DNA of 64,000 bases from Luteibacter rhizovicinus. GTDB taxonomy: Bacteria; Pseudomonadota; Gammaproteobacteria; Xanthomonadales; Rhodanobacteraceae. Under the pieces are notes generated by a model. That model worked only from the letters and a program-made list of their open reading frames with translations. It made no database searches and was not told where the DNA came from. Positions 1 through 8,720 of this stretch are shown piece after piece. Every line of letters starts with the position of its first letter. The first letter of the stretch is position 1. Both the position numbers and the translations under genes were made by a program. The stretch lies in assembly GCF_004342265.1 (NCBI RefSeq), contig NZ_SMCS01000004.1:372001-436000 (forward strand), read 5' to 3'.

Positions 1-2
1 AT

Positions 3-605
3 GCGGAAAGCGGCCTGATGAGCGACCTGCAGCGGTTGCTCGGCAAAACGGCGAAGGCCGCGTCCGACGGTGCGCAGTCCGTGGCCGGGGCCGTGACCCG
101 TTTTGCTCCGTCCAGTCCCGAGGAATTCGTCCAGGCACTGGCGCCGCATGCCATCGAAGCGGCGAAGAAGCTCGGTGTGTCCGTTCGCGCACTGCTCGCC
201 CAGGCCGCGCTCGAAACCGGCTGGGGCAAACACATGCCCGCGCAGGGCGGGTCGACCAGCTTCAACCTGTTCGGCATCAAGGCGGGTAGCAGCTGGGACG
301 GTAAGCGCGTCAATGTGCCGACGCTGGAATACGAAAATGGCGTGGCGGTCCGTAAGAAGGACAGCTTCCGTGCCTATGGGTCGCCCTCCGACTCCTTCAA
401 GGATTATGCCGACCTGGTCGCCAGCAGCCCCCGCTACGCCAAGGCGGTCGGACGCGGCGACGATGTCAAAGGTTTTGCAAAGGCGCTGAGCGAAGGCGGT
501 TATGCCACCGACCCCAGCTACGCGCAGAAAGTCGCCGATATCGCCAATGGCCCTGTGATGAAGCAGGCGCTGGCCGCGCTAAAGAATCTGGCAAATCTTC
601 CGTAA
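3..605 (+). CDS. flgJ: FlgJ, peptidoglycan hydrolase (5' end outside window)
   Basis: C-terminal muramidase part of the dual-domain flagellar rod protein, which opens the peptidoglycan so the rod can cross the periplasm. The frame is open to the left edge, so the N-terminal rod-cap domain lies upstream; the ATG at 18 is probably internal. GH73-type glucosaminidase features are visible: ALETGWGKH (candidate catalytic Glu about 66 residues after that ATG), NLFGIKAG, and a YGSPSDSFKDYADL block near the end. Its place just before flgK-flgL is standard for gammaproteobacterial flg operons. Identity is confident; the true start cannot be seen. Confidence 0.93.
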   Translation, partial: AESGLMSDLQRLLGKTAKAASDGAQSVAGAVTRFAPSSPEEFVQALAPHAIEAAKKLGVSVRALLAQAALETGWGKHMPAQGGSTSFNLFGIKAGSSWDGKRVNVPTLEYENGVAVRKKDSFRAYGSPSDSFKDYADLVASSPRYAKAVGRGDDVKGFAKALSEGGYATDPSYAQKVADIANGPVMKQALAALKNLANLP

Positions 606-629
606 CAGCAATAGATAAGGAAACCGATC

Positions 630-2501
630 ATGGCCGATCTGCTCTCAACTGGTGTGTCCGGACTGCTCGCCTCTCAGGTAGGCCTGAGCACGATCGGTCA
701 CAACATCAGTAACCAGAACACGGTCGGTTATACCCGGCAGACGACGACGTTCAACGCCCGGAACTCCTCATACGAGGGGAGGTACTACGTGGGCCAGGGC
801 GTGGATGCGGTCAGCGTCCAGCGTTCTTACAGCCAGTATCTGACGACCTCGGTATGGAATGCGACGGCCGGGCAGAGCCGGGCCACCACGTTCTCCCAGC
901 TCACCGGCAGTCTCAACAACCAGCTCAGTGGCTCCTCGAATCTGCAGACCGCCCTCGATGGCTTCTTCAGCTCGGTCAGCAGCGTGGCCAATGCGCCGAC
1001 GGATACCGCCAGCCGGCAGGCGCTGCTGGGCAAGGCGACATCCCTGGTGTCTTCGTATAAGTCGCTGGCAACGCAGTTCAATTCGCTCAATACCTCGGTC
1101 AACGACCAGATCAAAAGTTCGGTGGAAGCCGTCAATGGCCTGGCCCAGTCCATTGCCGATCTGAACCAGCAGATCCAGAAGGCATCCTACGGCGGTGCGG
1201 TACCCAACGATCTGCTCGACGCGCGCGACAACGCCATCGAGCAGCTATCCGGGTATGCGGGCGTCAGTGTCATCCAGCAGTCCGATCACACGGTCAACGT
1301 ATCGATCGGCAGCGGCCAGACACTGGTCAACGGTTCTTCCGCGTTCAAACTCTCCACGGCGCAAAACCAGTACGACTCGTCGCGCCTGGAAATTCTGGGT
1401 CCTGGTGGCGGCAACCTGACGAACCAGATAGGCGACGGTACGCTGGGCGCGCTGGTCGACTTCCGTACCAACGTGCTCGACCCGGCGCGTAACCAGCTCG
1501 GTCGCGCGGCTATCGCGCTGACCAGTGCATTCAATGCGCAGAGTGCGCAGGGCATCGATCTGAATGGCGCCGCGGGTGGCGACTTCTTTTCGGTGAGCGG
1601 TCCCACCGTCCTGCCGAGCTCGAAAAATACGGGCACCGGCACTGCGGGTGCGACGGTGAGCGACGTTTCCAAGCTCACCGCATCCGACTACACCATGCGT
1701 TACGACGGTACCAACTGGGCGTTGACGACCACGGATGGCCGTTCCGTTCCTATGACGGGTACGGGTACGGCAGCCGATCCCTTCAAGGCGGACGGTCTTT
1801 CGATCACGGTGGGCGGTGCGGCCGCTGCCGGAGACAGTTTCGAGGTCATGCCGACGCGCAATGCCGCCGCGAGCATGTCCGTATTGATCAGCGATACGAA
1901 CAAGATCGCTGCGTCGGGTCCGCTTACCTCCACGGCGACCTCGGGGAATACGGGGGCTGCGAAGCTCGGTGGCCTGACCATCAGCGATGTCGCCAATCCG
2001 GGGCTCAAGACGCCCGCGACCATCGTGTTCACTTCGGCCAACACCTATACGATCAACGGCGGTGCACCGCAGGCTTATGCCAGCGGTACGCCCATTACTT
2101 ATAACGGCTGGTCGCTGACGCTGAACGGCACGCCTGCGGCGAACGACAGCTTCTCGGTCAATCCGGCCGGTAGCGGCAGCGGCGACAACGGCAATGCGCT
2201 CGCGCTGGCGGACATAGCGAACAAGGGCGTCCTCGATGGCGGCATCACCACCGTGGGTAAGGCCTATAGCCAGTTGACCGCCGCGGCCGGCACGGCGGGT
2301 CAGCGCGCCAATACCGCGCTGGATACGCAGACCAGCATCTACAACCAGGCAGCTTCCGCGCAGCAGAGCGTTTCAGGCGTGAATCTGGACGAGGAGGCGG
2401 CGAACCTGATCCGCTTCCAGCAGGCCTATTCGGCGTCGGCGCAGGTCATCAATGCGGCCAATACGATTTTCAATGCCCTTCTTACCGCGGTGCGAGGCTG
2501 A
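630..2501 (+). CDS. flgK: FlgK, flagellar hook-filament junction protein 1
   Basis: Structural protein of 623 aa joining hook to filament, exported by the flagellar type III system. The N-terminus (LLSTGVSGLLASQVGLSTIG then HNISNQNTVGYTRQ) is the flagellar axial-protein motif. The C-terminus (VNLDEEAANLIRFQQAYSAS) is the FlgK/FlgE helical end that polymerises in the D0 core. The low-complexity Ala/Gly/Thr middle corresponds to the surface-exposed domains. It starts 24 bp after flgJ with an AAGGAAA ribosome site and lies 2 bp before flgL, so the genes are cotranscribed. Confidence 0.96.
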   Translation: MADLLSTGVSGLLASQVGLSTIGHNISNQNTVGYTRQTTTFNARNSSYEGRYYVGQGVDAVSVQRSYSQYLTTSVWNATAGQSRATTFSQLTGSLNNQLSGSSNLQTALDGFFSSVSSVANAPTDTASRQALLGKATSLVSSYKSLATQFNSLNTSVNDQIKSSVEAVNGLAQSIADLNQQIQKASYGGAVPNDLLDARDNAIEQLSGYAGVSVIQQSDHTVNVSIGSGQTLVNGSSAFKLSTAQNQYDSSRLEILGPGGGNLTNQIGDGTLGALVDFRTNVLDPARNQLGRAAIALTSAFNAQSAQGIDLNGAAGGDFFSVSGPTVLPSSKNTGTGTAGATVSDVSKLTASDYTMRYDGTNWALTTTDGRSVPMTGTGTAADPFKADGLSITVGGAAAAGDSFEVMPTRNAAASMSVLISDTNKIAASGPLTSTATSGNTGAAKLGGLTISDVANPGLKTPATIVFTSANTYTINGGAPQAYASGTPITYNGWSLTLNGTPAANDSFSVNPAGSGSGDNGNALALADIANKGVLDGGITTVGKAYSQLTAAAGTAGQRANTALDTQTSIYNQAASAQQSVSGVNLDEEAANLIRFQQAYSASAQVINAANTIFNALLTAVRG

Positions 2502-2503
2502 TC

Positions 2504-3709
2504 ATGCGTATTTCCACCTCCTGGGGCCAGCAGCAGTCCGTCAACTCGATGCTCGACCATCAATACCAGTTGTCGCAGACGCAGCTTTCCATCACCACCG
2601 GCAAGGCTATTCTCACGCCGGCGGACAATCCCGCGGGCGCCGCACGCGTACTCGACCTGTCGCACGCCAGTGCGCAGAACGATCAGTACAAGGTGAACAT
2701 GCAGTCGGCCACGTCTCGGCTCTCCGTTGAAGAGAGCACGTTGTCGTCTTCGGCGGATATTCTCGATCGCATCCGCACGCTTGCCCTGCAGGCCAATAAC
2801 GGGACGCAGACCGACGAGTCGCGTGCTTCGATCGCGAAGGAAATGCAGCAAAATCTCAACCAGCTGGTCGCTCTGGCCAATACGAAAGACGGGCAGGGCG
2901 AATACATCTTCGCGGGCAGTAAGACGTTGACCCAACCCTTCGTGACGAATGCTGGCAAGATCAGCTACGTCGGCGATCAGTCCCAGCGAATGATTGCCGC
3001 CGCTGCGGGACTTCAGATTGCCACCGGCGACTCCGGCGACGACGTCTTCATGGCGATTCGCGGCGGAAATGGCACGTTTACGACGACGGCCGCCACGACC
3101 AATACCGGTACCGGTGTGGTTGGCGCCACGTCGGTTACCGACATGTCGCAGTGGGACGGCGGAAGCTACAAGATCAATTTTACCCAGGCGAATGCGAGCG
3201 GCGTCGGCACAGACTACGAGGTAAGGGCAACGGACGGCACGCTCGTTTCGAGCGGTACCTACACCGGCGACAATGGCAGCATCGGGTTCAAGGGCGTGCA
3301 GATTCCGGTTACCGGTACGCCTGCGGTGGGCGACTCCTTCGCTGTCGCACCTTCGTCGTCGCAGGACATGTTCTCGACGATCGGCAATATGATCAGCGCC
3401 ATCGAAAAACCCGGCGGGGGCGCACCGATGAACAATATCGTCAATGCCCAACTGCAGAATCTGGACCAGGCCATGGGGAGCGTCGTCAATACGCGCACGA
3501 AGATCGGTGCGCGCATGAACACCATCGATCAACAGACCAGTGTTGGAGACGATGTGGCGCTGCAGTACGCCAGCAGTATTTCCGACTTGCAGGACGTCGA
3601 TATGGCGAGTGCGATCAGCAAGTATTCTCAGCAGCAAACCGCGCTGAATGCAGCTCAGCAGACTTTCGTGAAAATGCAGAGCCTGTCGCTGTTCAATTAC
3701 CTGAAGTAA
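2504..3709 (+). CDS. flgL: FlgL, flagellar hook-filament junction protein 3
   Basis: Second junction protein (401 aa), sitting between FlgK and the first flagellin subunits. The flagellin-like N-terminal coiled coil begins MRISTSWGQQQSVNSMLDHQ and continues to the GKAILTPADNPAGAARVLDL region. The C-terminal coiled coil (SSISDLQDVDMASAISKYSQ, then QQTALNAAQQTFVKMQSLSL) matches flagellin D0/D1 helices. It begins 2 bp after flgK and is followed by a strong palindromic terminator, so the flgJKL transcript probably ends here. Confidence 0.95.
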   Translation: MRISTSWGQQQSVNSMLDHQYQLSQTQLSITTGKAILTPADNPAGAARVLDLSHASAQNDQYKVNMQSATSRLSVEESTLSSSADILDRIRTLALQANNGTQTDESRASIAKEMQQNLNQLVALANTKDGQGEYIFAGSKTLTQPFVTNAGKISYVGDQSQRMIAAAAGLQIATGDSGDDVFMAIRGGNGTFTTTAATTNTGTGVVGATSVTDMSQWDGGSYKINFTQANASGVGTDYEVRATDGTLVSSGTYTGDNGSIGFKGVQIPVTGTPAVGDSFAVAPSSSQDMFSTIGNMISAIEKPGGGAPMNNIVNAQLQNLDQAMGSVVNTRTKIGARMNTIDQQTSVGDDVALQYASSISDLQDVDMASAISKYSQQQTALNAAQQTFVKMQSLSLFNYLK

Positions 3710-3733
3710 CCGTTTCGCAGTGCGTTGCCTTAG

Positions 3734-3764
3734 CGGCGGCCCGGATATCCGGGCCGCCGTTTTT
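3734..3764 (+). terminator. Intrinsic terminator after flgL
   Basis: A perfect 26-bp palindrome (arms 3734-3746 and 3747-3759, CGGCGGCCCGGAT and its complement) is followed by five T residues. It lies 25 bp after the flgL stop and should end the flgJKL transcript. Confidence 0.85.
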
Positions 3765-3788
3765 CGTTATGGGTCTCCGCGTCGTCGC

Positions 3789-3882
3789 TCCGTTGGCTTT
3801 CGCACGCAGACGCGCTCCCACAGAAAGCACCCGACCGGTACTGCTCTTTGTGGGAGCGCGCCTGCGCGCGAAAGCCAACGGA
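3789..3882. repeat. Inverted REP pair between flgL and fliC1
   Basis: Two REP-like sequences in opposite orientation, TCCGTTGGCTTTCGC...CTCCCACA at 3789-3822 and TGTGGGAGCGCGCCTGCGCG...CCAACGGA at 3849-3882, separated by 26 bp. They form one long imperfect stem. The same REP sequence recurs at 11757-11930, 20410-20459 and 36751-37552. The rest of the 360-bp gap between flgL and fliC1 holds the terminator and the fliC1 leader; no gene is seen. Confidence 0.85.
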
Positions 3883-4069
3883 GCATTGACGCGGTGTCCG
3901 GTCACGCCTACGCAGAAATCATCGACAGCTTTAGTCAATTCCAGCTTCCACCGACCGTGCTCCCTCGTTCCTCCGCCGAAACCCTTAGGCGGCAGACGAA
4001 TTCTCCTGGAGCCCGCCGGACGTCGCCGCAGCGACCGGTATCGGACTCGGAACGAAAAGGACTTGAAGC

Positions 4070-5425
4070 ATGGCACTGACCATCCACACCAACGTGAACT
4101 CGCTCAACGCGCAGCGTAATCTCAACTCGACACTGAGTAAGCTCAATATGGCGAGCGCGCGCCTCACCTCCGGTTTTCGCATCAATAGCGCAAAGGACGA
4201 TGCGGCCGGCCTCGCCATTTCCACGCGTTTTACGACGCAGATCATGGGTCTGTCGCAAGCGACGCGTAACGCGAATGACGGCATCTCGCTCGCGCAGACC
4301 GCCGAGTCCGCGCTCGATGAGGTGACCAATAACCTGCAGCGCATTCGTGAGCTGGCTGTGCAGGCAAGTAACGGAAACTATTCCGATACGGACAGGAGGA
4401 CGCTCAACGAAGAAGTAAAACAACGGCTCGCGGAAGTGACCCGGATCGCAACTCAGACCAACTTCAATGGCATGAAGGTCCTCGACGGAAGCGCACAGAA
4501 TCTTTCGTTTCAGATTGGTGCGAACGTAGGTGAAGTGATTACCGTAGGCATTAATCAGGGTATGCGCGCCAATCAGGTCGGCGCCCTTGCGACGGGCGCG
4601 GTGGATCTCTCCACCGTGTTCGGCGCACGGCCTGCCTTCAATGGCTCGCAGGCAGTGTCCACCGACTGGACTGCTGCGAATGGTGCGGGTCTTGGTACGC
4701 AGACATATGATGGCGTGGATGTCGACTGGACGACGTATACAGGAGCGACCGCCGACGATGCGAAGATTTTTCTCCAGGGAAAACTGGGTAATGGTTATCA
4801 GGTATCGGTCAATGCTGCTGACACCACTACCTTGGACATCCGGCGGCCCGCTGGCAACTCGGCGAAGATTGCTCTTGCCGCTGGCGACTTGTCCGTCGCG
4901 GTGGGTGGTGGCACGTCGTTCGACATCGTTGGTACGTTCAAGTCCACGCAGGATGTCGCCGATGCGATCAACAGCAAATCGCAGTCCGGTATCTCCGCGT
5001 ACGTCGGTACAAATGGGGAACTGCGAATTTCGTCGGGGCAGGATATAACCGTCGGAGGCGCGCAGGCGACGGCACTGGGCTTCAATGCAGCGTATGCGGT
5101 CAACGCGTCCGATACGCTCGCCGATGCTTCCGTGCTTACCCGCGATGGCGCGAATGAAACCATCAGCCGCGTAAATGCCGCACTGGAGGCGGTGAGCGCA
5201 TTGCGCTCCGATCTCGGTGCCATACAGGCGCGCTTCCAGTCAACCATCGGCAATCTCCAGACCATCTCGCAGAACCTGGCCGATTCGCGCGGCGCGATTC
5301 GCGATGCCGACTTCGGCGAGGAGTCGTTCAATAAGACGAATGCGATGGTTCTTCAGCAGGCCGGCATCGCCATTCTCTCGCAGGCGAATGCGAGTCAGCA
5401 GATGGTACTCAAGCTGCTCGAGTAA
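4070..5425 (+). CDS. fliC1: Flagellin, paralog 1
   Basis: Filament subunit of 451 aa. The N-terminal D0/D1 helices (MALTIHTNVNSLNAQRNLNS, then LNMASARLTSGFRINSAKDD) and the C-terminal helices (ending SQANASQQMVLKLLE) are canonical. The central part carries a flagellin-IN-like block (FDIVGTFKSTQDVADAINSK) shared with the next gene. It starts with AAAGGA about 8 bp before ATG. Compared with paralog 2, the C-terminal helix has substitutions (EESFNKTNAMVL in place of QETANMSSAQIL), codon choice is less biased toward C/G-ending codons, and no convincing sigma-28 promoter is visible upstream, so it is probably the minor flagellin. The gene symbol is descriptive only. Confidence 0.94.
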   Translation: MALTIHTNVNSLNAQRNLNSTLSKLNMASARLTSGFRINSAKDDAAGLAISTRFTTQIMGLSQATRNANDGISLAQTAESALDEVTNNLQRIRELAVQASNGNYSDTDRRTLNEEVKQRLAEVTRIATQTNFNGMKVLDGSAQNLSFQIGANVGEVITVGINQGMRANQVGALATGAVDLSTVFGARPAFNGSQAVSTDWTAANGAGLGTQTYDGVDVDWTTYTGATADDAKIFLQGKLGNGYQVSVNAADTTTLDIRRPAGNSAKIALAAGDLSVAVGGGTSFDIVGTFKSTQDVADAINSKSQSGISAYVGTNGELRISSGQDITVGGAQATALGFNAAYAVNASDTLADASVLTRDGANETISRVNAALEAVSALRSDLGAIQARFQSTIGNLQTISQNLADSRGAIRDADFGEESFNKTNAMVLQQAGIAILSQANASQQMVLKLLE

Positions 5426-5458
5426 TCGCGTTCCTCGCAACCACGTTTGCGAAATACT

Positions 5459-5489
5459 GGAAGCGCCGGACCCAACATCCGGCGCTTCC
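5459..5489 (+). terminator. Hairpin after fliC1
   Basis: A 12-bp perfect stem (GGAAGCGCCGGA at 5459-5470 with its complement at 5478-5489) and a 7-nt loop, 33 bp after the fliC1 stop. Only a weak T run (TTCGTT) follows, so termination is likely but may be leaky. Confidence 0.6.
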
Positions 5490-5524
5490 TTCGTTGTGCC
5501 GGGAGAAGAAACGTCATCCGAGGC

Positions 5525-5551
5525 TAAATTCCTGCCGATAGCGGCCGATAG
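5525..5551 (+). promoter_or_regulatory. Sigma-28 (FliA) promoter of fliC2
   Basis: TAAA at 5525-5528, exactly 15 bp, then GCCGATAG at 5544-5551: one mismatch from the FliA consensus TAAA-N15-GCCGATAA. A second GCCGATA copy at 5534-5540 lies at the wrong spacing. The fliC2 ATG is about 200 bp downstream, giving a long leader. The remainder of 5490-5747 shows no gene. Confidence 0.8.
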
Positions 5552-5747
5552 CTATTCCCTGACGACGGCTGATCCGCATGGCTTACAGCCTTAAGTCAAC
5601 GAAGTTGCTTGACATGTGGAATTTCCTCTCAAGTTTCCCCGGGGCGCGCCGAAAACCTCTTTGAGGCGGAAGGCTTCCATCTGGAACCCCGCCGGAATTC
5701 GCCGCACTAGGTCGGCATTCGGTTCCGCTTACAAAGGATTCAAGATC

Positions 5748-7178
5748 ATGGCAATGACCATCAACACCAATATCAACTCGCTGAACGCCCAGCGCAACCT
5801 GGGCAAGTCCCAGTCCAAGCTGAGTTCGGCCATCGAGCGTCTGTCCTCCGGTATGCGCATCAACAGCGCCAAGGACGACGCCGCCGGCATGGCGATCGCC
5901 ACTCGTATGACCACGCAGGTCAACGGCCTGAACCGCGCCGTGCAGAACGCCAACGACGGTATCTCGCTGTCGCAGACGACCGAGTCGGCCCTCGACGAAG
6001 TCACCAACAACCTTCAGCGCATCCGTGAGCTGGCCGTGCAGTCGACCAACGCGTCGAACTCCTCCAGCGACCGTGCCGCCCTCGACGCCGAAGTCCAGCA
6101 ACGCCTGGCGGAAGTCACGCGTATCGCTACGCAGACCAACTTCAACGGCATGAAGGTTCTCGACGGCAGCTCCAACAACCTGAGCTTCCAGGTCGGCGCG
6201 AACGTCGGCGAAGTGATCACGGTCGGCCTGAGCCAGGGCATGAAGGCCAACCAGGTCGGTGAGCTTGCCAACGGTTCGGCCACGCCGGCCTTCGCAGCTG
6301 CCGTACCGGGTACCCAGGGCAAGACGGTCGGTGCTACCGCCGTCGCCGCTTTCGATTTCTCCGCTGCGTCGAAGTCCTTCACGGTTGGCGGCAAGACGGT
6401 CAACCTCAACCAGAACTACACCGATGCCGCCGGCCTCGCCACGGCGATCAACGGCCAGCTGTCGGGTTCGGGCGTCACGGCGAGCCAGACGGGCGGCACC
6501 TTCACCTTCACGAACGACGCCGCTGGCGTGGGCAGCCCGACGGTTGGCGGCACGGACGGTGCCGCACTGTTCGGTGCACAGACCGCAACCGCCGGTACCG
6601 ATGCCGTTCCGTCGCAGCTGGTAGTGGCTGGTGGCGACCTGACGTTCAAGGTAGGTAGCGGCGCTTCATTCAGCATCACTGGCACCTTCAAGAGCACGCA
6701 GGACGTCGCCGACGCGATCAATGCAAAGTCGGGCGAGGGCATCAAGGCTTACGTCGGTCAGGACGGTTCGCTGAAGTACTCCTCGGCGCAGGACATCACC
6801 GTGGGTGGCACCAAGGCAGCTGCCGATGGCTTCACGGTCGGCACGAGTGCCGTCAACACCGCCAAGACCCTTGCGGACTCCAGCGTGAAGACGGTCGACG
6901 GCGCCAACGACACCATCAACCGTATCGATGCCGCCCTGCAGTCGGTCAGCAATGTCCGCTCGGACCTCGGCGCCGTGCAGAACCGTTTCGAGTCGACGAT
7001 CTCGAACCTGCAGAACATCTCGCAGAACCTGTCGTCGTCGCGCAGCGCCATCCAGGACGCCGACTTCGCCCAGGAAACGGCGAACATGTCCAGCGCGCAG
7101 ATCCTGCAGCAGGCCGGTGTCTCGGTGCTCGCCCAGGCGAACTCCAGCCAGCAGAGCGTCCTGAAGCTCCTCCAGTAA
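5748..7178 (+). CDS. fliC: Flagellin, paralog 2 (probable major flagellin)
   Basis: Filament subunit of 476 aa. The start is taken at MAMTINTNINSLNAQRN (ATG 5748, AAAGGATT upstream); the 44-codon upstream extension has no flagellin similarity. D0/D1 helices at both ends are textbook: RLSSGMRINSAKDDAAGMAI near the start and ILQQAGVSVLAQANSSQQSV near the end. The centre has a domain with repeated Ala/Gly/Thr and a second flagellin-IN-like block (SITGTFKSTQDVADAINAKS). Codon use is strongly biased to AAC, GGC, CTG and AAG, as in highly expressed genes. A good sigma-28 promoter lies upstream. Most likely this encodes the bulk of the filament. Confidence 0.96.
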   Translation: MAMTINTNINSLNAQRNLGKSQSKLSSAIERLSSGMRINSAKDDAAGMAIATRMTTQVNGLNRAVQNANDGISLSQTTESALDEVTNNLQRIRELAVQSTNASNSSSDRAALDAEVQQRLAEVTRIATQTNFNGMKVLDGSSNNLSFQVGANVGEVITVGLSQGMKANQVGELANGSATPAFAAAVPGTQGKTVGATAVAAFDFSAASKSFTVGGKTVNLNQNYTDAAGLATAINGQLSGSGVTASQTGGTFTFTNDAAGVGSPTVGGTDGAALFGAQTATAGTDAVPSQLVVAGGDLTFKVGSGASFSITGTFKSTQDVADAINAKSGEGIKAYVGQDGSLKYSSAQDITVGGTKAAADGFTVGTSAVNTAKTLADSSVKTVDGANDTINRIDAALQSVSNVRSDLGAVQNRFESTISNLQNISQNLSSSRSAIQDADFAQETANMSSAQILQQAGVSVLAQANSSQQSVLKLLQ

Positions 7179-7218
7179 CGGATGGGGTGACCTCGACAGC
7201 CCCGAGCGTCATCGGGGT

Positions 7219-7234
7219 TGGCAGGGTAATTGCT
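7219..7234 (+). promoter_or_regulatory. Sigma-54 promoter of fliD
   Basis: TTGGCAGGGTAATTGCT has GG at 7220-7221 and GC at 7232-7233 with exactly 10 bp between, matching TGGCAcG-N4-TTGCw. The predicted start, about 12 bp after GC, is near 7244, at the base of the stem-loop 7243-7273. It would drive fliD-fliS and the following two genes. Confidence 0.75.
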
Positions 7235-7242
7235 TGAATGTC

Positions 7243-7273
7243 ACAGCTGGCACCCGTCATGGGTGCCAGCTGT
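7243..7273 (+). other. Perfect stem-loop at the predicted 5' end of the fliD mRNA
   Basis: A 13-bp perfect stem (ACAGCTGGCACCC at 7243-7255, complement at 7261-7273) with a 5-nt loop. No T tract follows, so it is not a standard terminator. It begins where the sigma-54 transcript is predicted to start and lies 47 bp before the fliD ATG, so it may protect the mRNA 5' end or bind a regulator (inference). Confidence 0.55.
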
Positions 7274-7319
7274 CGACAAAATGGCGCTCGGTTCCAGAGG
7301 CGCCCTCAAGGAGAGCTTC

Positions 7320-8693
7320 ATGGCTACCACGATCGGTTCCAGTTCCATCGACGTCAATTCGATCGTCACCAATCTTGTCAACAATAAGCGCGCGGCGCAG
7401 GACAAGAAGATCGCTGCGGACACGCAGACGACCAACACCCAGGTTTCCGCCCTCGGTAACTTCACCTCGCAGCTCACTGCTTTGCAGAGCGCGATCAAGT
7501 CGCTTACCGACGGCACCGCATTCAAGACCCAGACGACCAGCCTCAGCACCGACGGCGACAAGTATCTGTCGGCCACCGCGAGCACCACTTCCGTTTCCGG
7601 CTCGTACAGCATCGCTGTCACGCAGCTCGCCACGGCGCAAAAAACCACCTCGGCCGCCTACGCCAGCGGCACGGCCGCCGTGGGAACCGGCTCGCTGACG
7701 ATCTCCGTCGGCAACAAGTCGATGAATCTGACGCTGGATTCGACGAACAATACGCTCCAGAACGTTCGCGACGCGATCAATAAATCATCTACCAATCCCG
7801 GTGTCACGGCGACCATCGTCACGGGTTCCGATGGCGCCCACCTGGTCCTGACCTCGGCGTTGACGGGCGACGCCAACAAATTCTCGGTTACCTCCAGCGG
7901 CGGCGACGGTGGCCTGGCGGCCCTGAACTTCGATCCGGCCACCGGCAACCCCACCACAAAGGCACAGGACGCGAAATTCGCGATCGACGGCCTGGCGGCG
8001 ACCAGCCCCACCAATACGGTTTCCTCCGCCATCGACGGCATTTCGTTGACGCTTTCGAAGGTGACCGATGCCGCTTCGCCGGTTACCGTCACCGTGTCGA
8101 CGGATCTGTCGGCCGCGAAGACCGCGATCAATAACCTCGTCACCTCGTACAACAGCTTCATCGGTATGTACAAAACGCTGACGAAGTACGACCAGGTAAA
8201 CAATCAGGCTGGCGCGCTGCTCGGCGACGCCACGATCACCACGGTCAAGTCGCAGCTGTCCGGGATACTGGGCACCACGCTCACCGGGGCGCAGGCCGTC
8301 GACGGTATCGGTTCGCTCAGCGATCTGGGTATTTCCCTGCAGGTGGACGGCACCCTCAAGCTTGACAGCAGCAAGCTGCAAACGGCTCTCGACAAGAATC
8401 CGCGCCAGGTACAGAACCTGTTTACCGGCGATAACGGTATTGCGACGAAGATCGACAAGTCCATTACCAGCTGGACCGGCTCATCGGGCATTTTCGCCAC
8501 GCGTACGCTGAACCTGAATGCCAAGCTCAAGGATCTGACCAAGCAGACCACGGATCTCGATTCGCAGATGAGCGCTTATGCGACGCGTCTGACGAAACAG
8601 TACAGCGCCCTCGACGCGATGATGACGAAGCTGGCTGGCACCACCGACTTCCTCACGCAGCAGTTCAACTCGCTGACGAAGTCGTCGAACTAA
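7320..8693 (+). CDS. fliD: FliD, flagellar filament cap protein
   Basis: Capping protein (457 aa) that folds and inserts flagellin at the filament tip. The start is MATTIGSSSIDVN at 7320, preceded by AAGGAGAG; the 30-codon upstream extension runs through the 5' stem-loop and is rejected. The N-terminal HAP2 helix (SIVTNLVNNKRAAQDKKIAA), the flagellin-IN-like middle and the C-terminal coiled coil (LDSQMSAYATRLTKQYSALD) agree with the FliD family. fliS, fliT-like and the PilZ-like gene follow closely, as in pseudomonad and xanthomonad clusters. Confidence 0.95.
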   Translation: MATTIGSSSIDVNSIVTNLVNNKRAAQDKKIAADTQTTNTQVSALGNFTSQLTALQSAIKSLTDGTAFKTQTTSLSTDGDKYLSATASTTSVSGSYSIAVTQLATAQKTTSAAYASGTAAVGTGSLTISVGNKSMNLTLDSTNNTLQNVRDAINKSSTNPGVTATIVTGSDGAHLVLTSALTGDANKFSVTSSGGDGGLAALNFDPATGNPTTKAQDAKFAIDGLAATSPTNTVSSAIDGISLTLSKVTDAASPVTVTVSTDLSAAKTAINNLVTSYNSFIGMYKTLTKYDQVNNQAGALLGDATITTVKSQLSGILGTTLTGAQAVDGIGSLSDLGISLQVDGTLKLDSSKLQTALDKNPRQVQNLFTGDNGIATKIDKSITSWTGSSGIFATRTLNLNAKLKDLTKQTTDLDSQMSAYATRLTKQYSALDAMMTKLAGTTDFLTQQFNSLTKSSN

Positions 8694-8720
8694 GCGCCGC
8701 ATCGGCACAGGAGCATAGAT

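Noticed and set aside
2426-3637. 403-codon minus-strand ORF opposite flgL
   Set aside because: Shadow of flgL with no ribosome site or motif.
3930-3960. Possible sigma-28 promoter before fliC1
   Set aside because: TTAG-N15-ACCGACCG matches the FliA consensus too poorly at both elements.
5616-5747. 44-codon N-terminal extension of flagellin 2
   Set aside because: Flagellins start at MAMTINTN; the extension has no similarity and the ribosome site favours 5748.
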